Shown piece by piece: positions 41,430 to 49,683 of a stretch of DNA of 64,000 bases. This DNA comes from Methylobacterium aquaticum (GTDB taxonomy: Bacteria; Pseudomonadota; Alphaproteobacteria; Rhizobiales; Beijerinckiaceae): contig NZ_LABX01000032.1 of the NCBI RefSeq assembly GCF_001043915.1, positions 62,001 through 126,000 on the forward strand, given 5' to 3'. The stretch's first letter is position 1; each line of letters begins with the position of its first letter. The notes under the pieces are model-generated. The model saw only the letters and a program-made list of their open reading frames with translations, was not told the origin of the DNA and made no database searches. The position numbers and the translations under genes are program-made.

Positions 41430-42722
41430 ATGGCCACGCTGTCTCCGAAAGCGACCGCTGCACTGGGTGGTTCGCTCCTCGTCTTCGCCCTCGGCTCGGC
41501 CGCCTTCGTTCTGAAGGACACGCCCGGCACAGACCAGGGCGCTGGGCTGGCCTCCGAGATCCGCGGACAGACGCCTAGTCCGCAGAACGACATGATGCGT
41601 CCCGTCGGCAAGGTCGAGGCCGACCGGCGCGCCGGCGTCAACCGCCAGGCGGCGGACGAGAAGGACAGCGCCGGCAAGCCTTACGTGGCGCCGACGGTGA
41701 TCGCCGAGAAGCGCGGCGCGACGATGGGCGATCTGCCCGACGAGAACCCGGTTCAGAGGCCGCCGGACCCGCCCCCACCCCCGCAGGTGGTCGAGCGGAT
41801 CGTGTACCAGGACCGCCCGGTCATCCAGACCGTGTACCGGGACGTGCCGGTCCAGCCGACGGCGGATCCCGAGCAGGTCGCGGCGATCAACGAGCAGATC
41901 AAGGCGCTGTTGAAGCCCACGCCGGGCGGGTTCCTCGTGCGAAGCTTCGGCAAGGGCGAGCGGCCAAAGCCGCCGGAGCCGCGCCCGGCCGCTGCGGCAG
42001 CGCCGGTACCGGTCGGCCCCGGCATCCGGCACGCGACCGTGGCGCGCGCCGGCGACGTCGCCTACGCGGTGCTCGATCGCGGCTTCAACTCCGACGACCC
42101 GGCAGCCCCGATCTTCGCCACCATCGTCGACCTCGACGAGCGCCAGCAGCCCGGGCCGCTCAACGGCATCCGGCTGCTCGGCCAGATCGTCTACTCGCAG
42201 ACGCAGGCCTCGATCCGGTTCTCGACCATGATCTTGCAGGACGGCCGCCAGGGGCCGATGCAGGCGCTCGCGATCACGGTCGACCAGGCCCGCACCGGCG
42301 TCGCCGAGGACGTCGACAACCACGTGCTTGAGCGCTACGGCGGCCTCGTCATCGCCGGCCTGATCCAGGGCGTCGGCCAGGTCGGCCAGCAGCTGACCCA
42401 GCTCAACACCCAGACGGTGGTCGGCAACGGCTTTGCGGTCCAGTCGGGCCGCAACATCGACTATCTGACCGCGGGCCTCGGCGCCGCGCTGCCGGTCGGC
42501 CAAGCCATGACCGCGGCGGCGGCGCGCAGCTTCAGCCGGCCGCCGACCCTGTCGAGCCCGACCAATTTTCCGATCGGCATCGTCTTCCTCCAGCCGGTCG
42601 TCGTCCCGCTCGACGCCGCTCGCGTCTCGGTCGGGGCCGGCACCGGTTACGGGCCGGATCCGGCCTTTGGTCCGAGCTACCGGCCCGAGACCCTGCCAAT
42701 CTCCTACGTGAGGAAGCCGTGA
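41430..42722 (+). CDS. DotG/IcmE/TraO-family channel protein (VirB10-like)
   Basis: 430 residues; AGGAGG nine bases before ATG. Inner-membrane span near residues 12-30, a Pro-rich periplasmic linker (PPDPPPPPQVVERIVYQDRP), and a C-terminal VirB10/TrbI domain (about 210-425: ATVARAGDVAYAVLDRGFNS, GPLNGIRLLGQIVYSQTQAS, FPIGIVFLQPVVVPLDA). Legionella DotG has a long pentapeptide-repeat region that is missing here, as in IncI TraO. The stop overlaps the next start as TGATG. Confidence 0.9.
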   Translation: MATLSPKATAALGGSLLVFALGSAAFVLKDTPGTDQGAGLASEIRGQTPSPQNDMMRPVGKVEADRRAGVNRQAADEKDSAGKPYVAPTVIAEKRGATMGDLPDENPVQRPPDPPPPPQVVERIVYQDRPVIQTVYRDVPVQPTADPEQVAAINEQIKALLKPTPGGFLVRSFGKGERPKPPEPRPAAAAAPVPVGPGIRHATVARAGDVAYAVLDRGFNSDDPAAPIFATIVDLDERQQPGPLNGIRLLGQIVYSQTQASIRFSTMILQDGRQGPMQALAITVDQARTGVAEDVDNHVLERYGGLVIAGLIQGVGQVGQQLTQLNTQTVVGNGFAVQSGRNIDYLTAGLGAALPVGQAMTAAAARSFSRPPTLSSPTNFPIGIVFLQPVVVPLDAARVSVGAGTGYGPDPAFGPSYRPETLPISYVRKP

Positions 42723-42976
42723 TGGGTGGCTCGAAGGGGGTCGCGGACATCCTGCGCGGCCTGATCGACCTCGTGCCGACGCTGGCCTGGCTCGTGGTCG
42801 TGCTCACGGCCGTCGCCGGCATTTTCCTGACCGGCTACGCAATGCTGCGGGTCTACCAGGCCAACAACTCGGGCGACGGCACGGCGGGTAACTGGATCGT
42901 TGCCGGGGTGATCGGCTGCGCCATGACGATCCCCACGATCATCATCGCGCAATTCTCCTTCTACTTCGCCGAGTGA
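42722..42976 (+). CDS. Small two-span membrane protein (T4SS)
   Basis: 84 residues from ATG at 42722. Two spans (LAWLVVVLTAVAGIFLTGYA and NWIVAGVIGCAMTIPTIIIA) with a polar loop (NNSGDGTAGN). Position after dotG corresponds to traP/traQ-type genes in IncI plasmids. The size would suit an IcmD-like or pilin-like subunit. Confidence 0.6.
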   Translation: MGGSKGVADILRGLIDLVPTLAWLVVVLTAVAGIFLTGYAMLRVYQANNSGDGTAGNWIVAGVIGCAMTIPTIIIAQFSFYFAE

Positions 42977-42992
42977 GGGAGGACGTGACGCG

Positions 42993-43478
42993 ATGAACGA
43001 CGGATCCTGGCACCTCATCGACAACCTGACCGTCAACGCGGCGGCCTACCTCGACCATCATCCTGTGGTGAGCAAGGCGGCCATCGCGCTTACCCTCGCG
43101 GCGGGCTGCTACGCGATCGTGGCCGCGCGGGCCTGGTCGGTGTCGGTGTGCTCGGACCGGAGCTTGCGCCGGATCCTGCACCTCTGCGGCATGGCTGGCG
43201 GCGGCTGCCTGTTCCTGACCGGGCTGCTCTACGACAGCCTGACGCGCGGCCTCGACGGCGCGATCACGTCCCTGCCGCTGATCTACGCCTACTACCCGGC
43301 GTCGATCATGCTCTCCTGCGCCGCGATGGTGTTTGCCCTCGCGCAGGTCTTCTGCGCCCTGCACGTCCGCCCGGCGCCTCTCATGCGGGGCATCATTCCG
43401 GGACTGCTCGGAGCCTGGCTCTTCGCGCTCGCGGTGCCCGTCTACCAATTCTCGGTCATCCTGCGGGGTGTCCAATGA
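42993..43478 (+). CDS. Four-span inner-membrane protein (T4SS)
   Basis: 161 residues with four hydrophobic segments (ALTLAAGCYAIVAARAW, GMAGGGCLFLTGLLYD, ASIMLSCAAMVFALAQVF, GIIPGLLGAWLFALAVPVYQ). Not recognised; IncI traT/traR-type position. Stop overlaps the dotO start (ATGA). Confidence 0.6.
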   Translation: MNDGSWHLIDNLTVNAAAYLDHHPVVSKAAIALTLAAGCYAIVAARAWSVSVCSDRSLRRILHLCGMAGGGCLFLTGLLYDSLTRGLDGAITSLPLIYAYYPASIMLSCAAMVFALAQVFCALHVRPAPLMRGIIPGLLGAWLFALAVPVYQFSVILRGVQ

Positions 43479-46462
43479 GGACGGCCGACAAGTTCTGCGA
43501 CTTGGCGGGCTTCGACCCGGAGCGCGAGGAGGCGGTGGTCTACGCCCATGACGGGTCGCAGCTTACCCTGATCGAGATCGACGGCATCCGCTCGATCGTC
43601 TCGGCCGAGGATTACCTCGTCAACGTCGTCGAGCGCTTCGCCGGCGGGATCGCGCAGATCCTCAAGCGGCCGGGGCACCAGATCACGATCTCCTACGAGT
43701 CCTCCCTCAACACCGCCAAGGTCATCGATCCCTTCGTCGAGCGCCAGGGCCGGCGCTCCCGCCAGAAGGGGCTCTCGGTCGAGGCGCTGATCGAGGAGGG
43801 CCGGACCGTCCTGGAGGAGCGCGCGCGCTCCGAGACGATCCTTCTCGCCGCCTGGACCCGGCCGACGGCCGGTACGCCCGAGGAGGTGCGCCGCGAGCAG
43901 AAGGACAACCGCAAGGCCTGGCAGGAGCTGCCGCCGGCCCGCGACGCGCAGAACCCCTATTTGCGGCTCGGCGCCCTCGACGGCGTCCACGCCGCATTCG
44001 TGCGCCGGGTGGTGGAGGCGCTCGGCGAGGCCCGATTGCAGGGCCGGATCCTGGCTCCCGACGACAAGGGCCGGCGCCGCGACCTCGAGCAGATCCGGGC
44101 GGCAGTCCTCTACCACGAGACCCCCGACGGCTGGACGCCCTACGGACCCGGCACACGTCGCTACCCGGGCGCTAAGGAGCGCCACGACGACGACGTGAGC
44201 GAGTTCTTCACGCCGACCGTCGCGCGCCAGATCATGACCTCGAACGCGCAGGCCGCGAGCAACATGCGCGCGCTCGACATGGGCGGGCGCCGCTACGCGC
44301 TCGCCGTCATGCGGATGTTCCCCTCGACCATCCTGCCGTTCAACCGGCTGCTCGACTCGCTGCTGGAGAGCTCGTCGCGCTCCGCCGACATGCCGTTCCG
44401 GGTCTGCTTCCACCTCGAGGCTTTGCGGGATGCCGATGTCGGCTTCCGGCTAAGGAAGGTGTTCGCCGGCCTCCTCGCCTTCGCGAGCCCGAGCAACAAG
44501 AACCTGTTTCGGGCGCTGCGCCAGCTCGAGGAGGTGGTCCAGAAGGACGGCGAGGCGATCGTCAAGGGCCGGGTCATCGCCACGACCTGGACCGAGCCGG
44601 GCGAGGATCCGGGGCTCCTGGAGCGGCGCCGCTCGTACCTGATGAGCGGGATGATGACCTGGGGCGAGGCGGTGATGACCGATGCGCCCCACAACCCGCT
44701 GCGGGCTCTGTGCGAGACGGTGGCCGGCATGACGGTCCAGGCCGAGGTTCCGCCGGGCTCAATCGCGCCGCTCGGCGACCTCGCCGCCCTGCTGCCGTTC
44801 CACCGCACGGCGCCGATCTTCAAGCAGGGCCAGAGCATGCTGGTCACGCCCGACGGCAAGCCGGTGCCCTACGAGGCGCTGTCGCCCGAGCAGTTGTTCT
44901 GGCTGACGCTGATCTACGCTACCCCCGGCTCGGGCAAGAGCGTGCTGATGAACCGGCTCAACGTCGAGTTCGCGGCGTTCTCGGCCGGCGCGGCGCTGCC
45001 GTTCCTCGCCGTCATCGACGTCGGCGTCAGCTCCAGCGGGTTCATCGAGCTTGTGCGCAACGCGCTCCCCCCTGAGCGGCGGCACGAAGCGTACTACGTG
45101 CGGCTCCTCAACACGCCGGATTACGCGGTCAACTTCCTCGACCTCGGGCTCGGCCGGCGCATGCCGCTGGAGCGCGAGAGGAGCTTCATCGAGAACTTCC
45201 TGACGACGCTCCTCAACGTGTCAAACCCGGAAGTGGCGCTCCTGGTCCCGCGCCTGATCTCGCGGGTGTTCCAGCTCAAGAGCGACCTCCAGTTCTCGTC
45301 CTCGCCGGCGGTCTACCAGCCCGACGTCGACCCCGAGCTCGACCGGATCATCCACGACTTCGGCATCGCGGTTCCCGACAAGGCACGGTGGTGGAGCATC
45401 GTCGACGCGCTGGTCGAGCGCCGGCTCTTCAACGCGGCGCAGCGCGCGCAGCGCTACGCGATGCCGGTGCTGGAGGACTTCGCCCGGGTGCTCGCCGAGC
45501 CGATCATGGTGCAGGATTTTCCTGCCGAGCTGATCCGCCACGTCCAGCGCTCGCTCGAGTCCGCGATCGAGAAGTTCCCGATCTTCGCCCGGCCGACGAG
45601 GCTCGACCTCGGCGAGGCGCGGGTGGTGTCGATCGATCTCCAGGATGTGGCGCAGCGCCACAAGTCGCCGGAGGCCGAGCGCAACAACGCGCTGATGTTC
45701 ATGATCGCGCGGCACGTCTATCTCTCGAAGATCTCCGGCTTTGCCGAGGAGATCGCGAAGATGGATTTCCCGCCCGAGGACAAAATCCGGAAGGAATACG
45801 TCCGGTACTGGGAGGCGCGCTACGCTGAGATGGCGGAGACGCCCAAGCGGCTGTGCATGGACGAGTACCACCTGACCGGCGGCGTCGAGACGATCGCCCG
45901 GCAGGTGAAGTCGGACGCGCGCGAGGGCCGCAAGTGGGGCCTGGAGCTGATCCTGGTCTCGCAGCTGCTCGCCGACTTCGACACGCTCGCCGACATGGCC
46001 TCGACGGTGCTGGTGCTCAACGCCGACTCGAACGAGATCCGCGAGCAGGCGCGCAAGACCTTCGGGTTCGATCAGGCGGTGAAGTCCGCGCTCGAGCGCC
46101 AGGTTCACGGCCCGCAGGGGCGGCGCGGCGCGAACCTGCTGGCGCGGTTCAAGCTGCGCGAGGAAGAGCGCTGGATCATTCTGAACAACTCGCTCGGGCC
46201 CCGGATGCTGTGGGCCCTGACCACCAAGGCGGAGGACCGCCTAGTGCGCGACGAGCTGTACCGCCGGATGGCGGTCAACGATGCGCTGCGCATCCTCGCT
46301 TCCCGCTTTCCCGATGGCACCGCCATCGAGACGTGGAGCCGGATGTCCGCGCTTGCGCGGTTCGGTGAGGACCGGATCGCAAAGACGATCGTCGATCAAG
46401 TGTTGGGGGAAATCATGAGCGAAGCTCAGCCCCAGATCGGCCGATCCAGAACCGCAGCATGA
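43475..46462 (+). CDS. DotO/IcmB/TraU-family ATPase
   Basis: 995 residues, close to Legionella IcmB, starting at the ATG that overlaps the upstream stop. VirB4-like: Walker A LIYATPGSGKSVLMNRLNVE near residue 483, Walker B RLCMDEYHLTGG near 793, and the downstream REGRKWGLELILVSQLLADF. It energises the IVB channel at the inner membrane. The N-terminal half (CDLAGFDPEREEAVVYAHDG) is IcmB-type. No damage is visible. Confidence 0.92.
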   Translation: MRTADKFCDLAGFDPEREEAVVYAHDGSQLTLIEIDGIRSIVSAEDYLVNVVERFAGGIAQILKRPGHQITISYESSLNTAKVIDPFVERQGRRSRQKGLSVEALIEEGRTVLEERARSETILLAAWTRPTAGTPEEVRREQKDNRKAWQELPPARDAQNPYLRLGALDGVHAAFVRRVVEALGEARLQGRILAPDDKGRRRDLEQIRAAVLYHETPDGWTPYGPGTRRYPGAKERHDDDVSEFFTPTVARQIMTSNAQAASNMRALDMGGRRYALAVMRMFPSTILPFNRLLDSLLESSSRSADMPFRVCFHLEALRDADVGFRLRKVFAGLLAFASPSNKNLFRALRQLEEVVQKDGEAIVKGRVIATTWTEPGEDPGLLERRRSYLMSGMMTWGEAVMTDAPHNPLRALCETVAGMTVQAEVPPGSIAPLGDLAALLPFHRTAPIFKQGQSMLVTPDGKPVPYEALSPEQLFWLTLIYATPGSGKSVLMNRLNVEFAAFSAGAALPFLAVIDVGVSSSGFIELVRNALPPERRHEAYYVRLLNTPDYAVNFLDLGLGRRMPLERERSFIENFLTTLLNVSNPEVALLVPRLISRVFQLKSDLQFSSSPAVYQPDVDPELDRIIHDFGIAVPDKARWWSIVDALVERRLFNAAQRAQRYAMPVLEDFARVLAEPIMVQDFPAELIRHVQRSLESAIEKFPIFARPTRLDLGEARVVSIDLQDVAQRHKSPEAERNNALMFMIARHVYLSKISGFAEEIAKMDFPPEDKIRKEYVRYWEARYAEMAETPKRLCMDEYHLTGGVETIARQVKSDAREGRKWGLELILVSQLLADFDTLADMASTVLVLNADSNEIREQARKTFGFDQAVKSALERQVHGPQGRRGANLLARFKLREEERWIILNNSLGPRMLWALTTKAEDRLVRDELYRRMAVNDALRILASRFPDGTAIETWSRMSALARFGEDRIAKTIVDQVLGEIMSEAQPQIGRSRTAA

Positions 46463-46476
46463 CGATGGAGGCTTCA

Positions 46477-46884
46477 ATGAACTTCAAGGATATGTACTAC
46501 CGCGCGCTCGCGACCGCGACGGTCATGGGCTGGGGCACTGTTTCGGCCCTGGCTCAGGCGACGGGCGGAACCTCGGGCGATCCGTCTGCGCCGATCGAAT
46601 TTCTCAAGAACTCGCGCTCGAAGGCGGCGAGCTCGTCGCTCAACGCGTCGTCGATCGCCACGGGCGGCAACAACGCCGGCATCGTCATCTCGATCATCTT
46701 CGCGGTGATCGGCATCGGCCTTGCCGGCATCTCGGGCGTGAAGCTCTACAAGTCGTCGCAGGACGACAACGCTCGCGAGGATAGCGGCCGGTCGATCGCC
46801 GGGATCGTCGTCGGCTCCGGCGTCACCATCCTGGGCGTCATCATCGGCGTCGTCACCACCTACATGACCGGGTCCGGCACCTGA
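46477..46884 (+). CDS. IcmD/DotP (TraR)-like small membrane protein
   Basis: 135 residues from ATG at 46477, chosen because GGAGG lies five bases upstream; an ATG at 46459 overlaps the dotO stop. Signal peptide (ALATATVMGWGTVSALAQ), a Ser/Ala-rich segment, then two Gly-rich spans (GIVISIIFAVIGIGLAGISG, IAGIVVGSGVTILGVIIGVV). The layout matches IcmD/TraR and also VirB2-like pilins. Last gene before a strong terminator. Confidence 0.6.
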   Translation: MNFKDMYYRALATATVMGWGTVSALAQATGGTSGDPSAPIEFLKNSRSKAASSSLNASSIATGGNNAGIVISIIFAVIGIGLAGISGVKLYKSSQDDNAREDSGRSIAGIVVGSGVTILGVIIGVVTTYMTGSGT

Positions 46885-46925
46885 CCTGACGGTCGACCCG
46901 GCCGGTACAGCGTGACACGACGACA

Positions 46926-46952
46926 GCGCCGAGCGGGCCCACCGCTCGGCGC
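46926..46952 (+). terminator. Terminator of the rightward T4SS operon
   Basis: GCGCCGAGCG and CGCTCGGCGC pair perfectly around GGCCCAC and are followed by CTCTTATT. It separates the convergent DotM-like gene. Confidence 0.85.
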
Positions 46953-46968
46953 CTCTTATTGAGCGATC

Positions 46969-47880
46969 TCAGTAGGTCGCAATTTCAGACTGCACGTTCG
47001 GATCGACGTGCCGCAGCCACGCGTAGTCCGGGAACTGCAACCGGTGTTCCATCATGGCCGCGCTTGCGAGCGTGGTAACGGCGGCTTCGAGATCGTCCTT
47101 CGTCTCGAGCACGGCATGGACCTCGCGAAGCGCCGCGGCCCCCCGGTTTTTTTGATCGGTGATCGCCTGGAGCAGGGCGCCGTGCAGGGTCGGCAGGAGG
47201 GTCGCGGGCTGCTCGCTCAGCGGATTCACGGCATGGCGGTCCGCGGCGTCCCTGACGGCCTTCAGGACCCTCTGGCGAAGCTGGCGATCGGCGAGCGGAG
47301 CCAGCGCGTCGATCGTGAGGACGAGGGCACCGGCGAGGTGCCAGGGCACGTCGTCCAGCACCGTCTCCACGGCTCGGGCATCCAGGAGATCGCGGATACC
47401 CTTGAACTGGTTGGGGCACTTGGCCGGAGCGGTACATGGCTTCTGGTCCTGATCGGGCAGGCGCACCAGCCGGCCGGCCGGAATGAACCGGCCGACGATT
47501 GCCTCCCGTTCGAAGCCGCGACGCGGAAGGGTGATGAGGGCGTCGATGTGGTTCCGGCTCCGCTTGCGCCACGCGAGGAAGCCGATGAGCGCCGTGAGCA
47601 GGGCGGCCACCAGGCCGAAGGGAGCGCTCGACTGGTAGATCGACACGAAGGCGAACGGCTCGCCGGCCGGCGTCCCGGTGAAGTACCGGCCCCAGCCGGT
47701 GAACCGCCACAGGGTCGCGCTCTCGAGCAGCCGCAGGGCGGCGTACATTCGGCCGAGCACCGGCGAGAACGTCCACCACACGAGGCTGAGGACGGCCATC
47801 GTGGCGCAGGCGACGAAGCCGAGGGTGATGATCGTCCCGGCCGAGACCGCCTCGACTGGGTCGCGATGCAGAGCCTTCAT
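46969..47880 (-). CDS. DotM/IcmP (TrbA)-like membrane protein
   Basis: 303 residues with N-terminal spans (IITLGFVACATMAVLSLVWW, PFGLVAALLTALIGFLAW), then a cytoplasmic helical domain (HLAGALVLTIDALAPLADRQ, AAALREVHAVLETKDDLEAA) ending QFPDYAWLRHVDPNVQSEIA. This topology and the aromatic C-terminal motif fit DotM/IcmP and IncI TrbA, the partner of the DotL coupling protein. The motif match is moderate. Overlaps the fic stop by four bases. Confidence 0.5.
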   Translation of the reverse strand: MKALHRDPVEAVSAGTIITLGFVACATMAVLSLVWWTFSPVLGRMYAALRLLESATLWRFTGWGRYFTGTPAGEPFAFVSIYQSSAPFGLVAALLTALIGFLAWRKRSRNHIDALITLPRRGFEREAIVGRFIPAGRLVRLPDQDQKPCTAPAKCPNQFKGIRDLLDARAVETVLDDVPWHLAGALVLTIDALAPLADRQLRQRVLKAVRDAADRHAVNPLSEQPATLLPTLHGALLQAITDQKNRGAAALREVHAVLETKDDLEAAVTTLASAAMMEHRLQFPDYAWLRHVDPNVQSEIATY

Positions 47881-49178
47881 ACGGATCGTCCGAGTTGGGG
47901 CTCGTCACGGCTGAGCGCCTGGGTTTGTGCGAGCGTCTGCTGACGATCGTCGACGACGAGGGCCTGCATCAGGGGCTTGAGGACGGCCCGCACCTCGTCG
48001 AGATCCTGCCCCTTGGGAAGGAGGCTCTTGGCCTGCTCGGGGCTGCCTTGGACCAGCATCACCGAACCTTCGCGCCCGAAACGCTCGATCAGGCTCTTGT
48101 CGATCTGGCGCACCTCGGCGGCCAGGCTTGGATCAGCGACGATCTCCCGGGCTGTTCGCGTCTTCAACGCGTCGGCGAGGGCCGGGCTCGGACCCGGGAT
48201 CTCGATGCGGTTGCGCGCGGCGTCCTCGGGTCGCTGGCCGGTGAGCATGAGGTAGCTCGCCGGGATCAGCACCCGGCCGACGACCTGACTTTGTGCGACT
48301 TCCTCGCGCGGCCGGTTGCGGTCCAGGCCCTCGTCGTTGCGCAGCACCCGCACGTCGACGCGGGAGTTGTTCTCCGGCATCACGCGGAAGGAGGCGAGCG
48401 GCACCGCCGCGATCTCGCGGTCCTGACGCACCAGGGCGTGGTGGTAGCTCGTGGCGACCACCTGGCCGCGGATCTGGGTGCCGGGCTCGGGCAGAACGAT
48501 GCGCGGCGCTCCCATCAACCGCGTCGCCTCGAACGCCTCGGCCGACAGGCGGCCGAGGACCGGATGAGCGCGCTGCTCCTCCGAGTACCGCGCATTCCGC
48601 ACCATCTCGGACAACGGCCGGATCTGGCCCTGGGTGGCGAGCACGAGCGCGTCGCGGATCTCGCTCGGGACGCGGTTGATCAGGGCCTGGTCGAGCGGCT
48701 GCTGATGGTGGCGGGCGTACTGCTCCATGAACGCCAGCAGCGTGCGCGTGTTGCCCTCCCGGAACGGGTGGGCCTGGAACAGCGTCGCCATGTTCTGTGC
48801 CAGGCGCATCGCCGGCCGGCTGTCCTTCAGGTTCCCCGGCTGCTCCTGCGCGAGGCTGGCGAGCGCGCTCCGCATCTGCTGCTCGATCGCGGCCGGCGGC
48901 GTGTAGGCGACGCTGCGGCCGTTCAGCACGATCTCGGGCTTCCACAGCTCAACCGTTCGGGTCTCGCCCGCCCATGGATACACCTCGGCGAACAGCCGCT
49001 TATGGATCGCCGCGAAATGCGTCTGGTCGAAGTTGCCGAGCACCGGCTCCTTCAGCATCTGGCGCAGGGCCTGGAACGAGACGATCTGCTCGCGCTCCGA
49101 CAGGGCTTCCGGATCCCGGATGCCGGCGTTGTTTCGAAGGGTGTCGGTGCCCTCGTAGACGTAGGGATCGCCGCTCAC
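47877..49178 (-). CDS. Fic-domain protein with KfrB-like module
   Basis: 433 residues. Residues about 5-200 are a Fic domain of the BepA/VbhT type: YEGTDTLRNNAGIRDPEAL, FAEVYPWAGETRTVEL and the active-site motif HPFREGNTRT (137-146; the usual third Gly is Thr, while catalytic His and Arg are kept). Residues about 235-265 (IRGQVVATSYHHALVRQDRE) resemble a KfrB domain, common on plasmids. Fic enzymes AMPylate proteins; plasmid versions are toxins or translocated effectors. It lies in an operon with a small upstream ORF and the DotM-like gene. No N-terminal inhibitory helix is evident. Confidence 0.85.
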   Translation of the reverse strand: MSGDPYVYEGTDTLRNNAGIRDPEALSEREQIVSFQALRQMLKEPVLGNFDQTHFAAIHKRLFAEVYPWAGETRTVELWKPEIVLNGRSVAYTPPAAIEQQMRSALASLAQEQPGNLKDSRPAMRLAQNMATLFQAHPFREGNTRTLLAFMEQYARHHQQPLDQALINRVPSEIRDALVLATQGQIRPLSEMVRNARYSEEQRAHPVLGRLSAEAFEATRLMGAPRIVLPEPGTQIRGQVVATSYHHALVRQDREIAAVPLASFRVMPENNSRVDVRVLRNDEGLDRNRPREEVAQSQVVGRVLIPASYLMLTGQRPEDAARNRIEIPGPSPALADALKTRTAREIVADPSLAAEVRQIDKSLIERFGREGSVMLVQGSPEQAKSLLPKGQDLDEVRAVLKPLMQALVVDDRQQTLAQTQALSRDEPQLGRSV

Positions 49179-49462
49179 GCCACCCCTCCCTTGGCTCGGG
49201 CGCGGCGCGCGTCGAGGGCCTGGAATACCTCGTCGTTGGTCACGAGGCCGGCTCCGGAGAGGAGGGCACCGAGCTGGACGCGCAAGGACATCCCGTTGCC
49301 CGATCCGAGCATGATGGCTGCTGCCTGCTCATCCTCGGGCGAGGTGAGCGCGGTGACGAAGGGGGCGAACTCACGCTCGTCGACGCCCGAGGCCAGAGCC
49401 TCGAGCAGGGTGAGGGCGTCCTGGCGCTGGGTCACCAGCGCCGGCAGGTCGCGGAAACTCAT
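49175..49462 (-). CDS. Small protein upstream of fic, candidate antitoxin
   Basis: 95 residues, helix-rich, acidic, overlapping the fic start by ATGA. Class I Fic toxins are preceded by small antitoxins such as VbhA carrying an (S/T)xxxE(G/N) inhibitory motif. The nearest sequence here is SPEDEQ, which does not match the last position, so inhibition is unproven. Alternatively it is an unrelated plasmid protein (LRVQLGALLSGAGLVTNDEV). Confidence 0.5.
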   Translation of the reverse strand: MSFRDLPALVTQRQDALTLLEALASGVDEREFAPFVTALTSPEDEQAAAIMLGSGNGMSLRVQLGALLSGAGLVTNDEVFQALDARRARAKGGVA

Positions 49463-49603
49463 GGGTGCGGTTCCTCGGTTCTAGCCCGGCCGGTCCGGCG
49501 CGCAGGCAGCGACTCTCGATCCGTCCTTCAGACGGCCAAAACTCTCGGCTGTCCTCTCTCTCCTACCCTTACCCATAGTCGCCGCGGCGCCAATACGGCC
49601 CGC

Positions 49604-49619
49604 GTGTCGTAGGCGACAC
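49604..49619. promoter_or_regulatory. Palindromic operator candidate upstream of the fic operon
   Basis: GTGTCG-TAGG-CGACAC, about 140 bp upstream of the 95-residue ORF, within the 220-bp gap after traA. Possible site for a plasmid regulator or autoregulation by the operon. Confidence 0.4.
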
Positions 49620-49683
49620 AGCGGTGACCGAAGATAGTTCTAACGGGCAAGTTTCAAATGCCGATTCAGGGAATGGTGGACCC

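Noticed and set aside
40311..42503. 730-codon leftward open frame opposite dotH/dotG
   Set aside because: It is the antisense shadow of two confidently identified T4SS genes; its composition is Arg/Asp/Gly-rich as expected for GC-rich antisense frames, with no recognisable domain.
43148..43474. 109-codon N-terminal extension of DotO
   Set aside because: It overlaps the four-span membrane protein in another frame, is Arg/Pro/Ala-rich, and IcmB-like sequence begins at the ATG at 43475, which forms the usual ATGA overlap.
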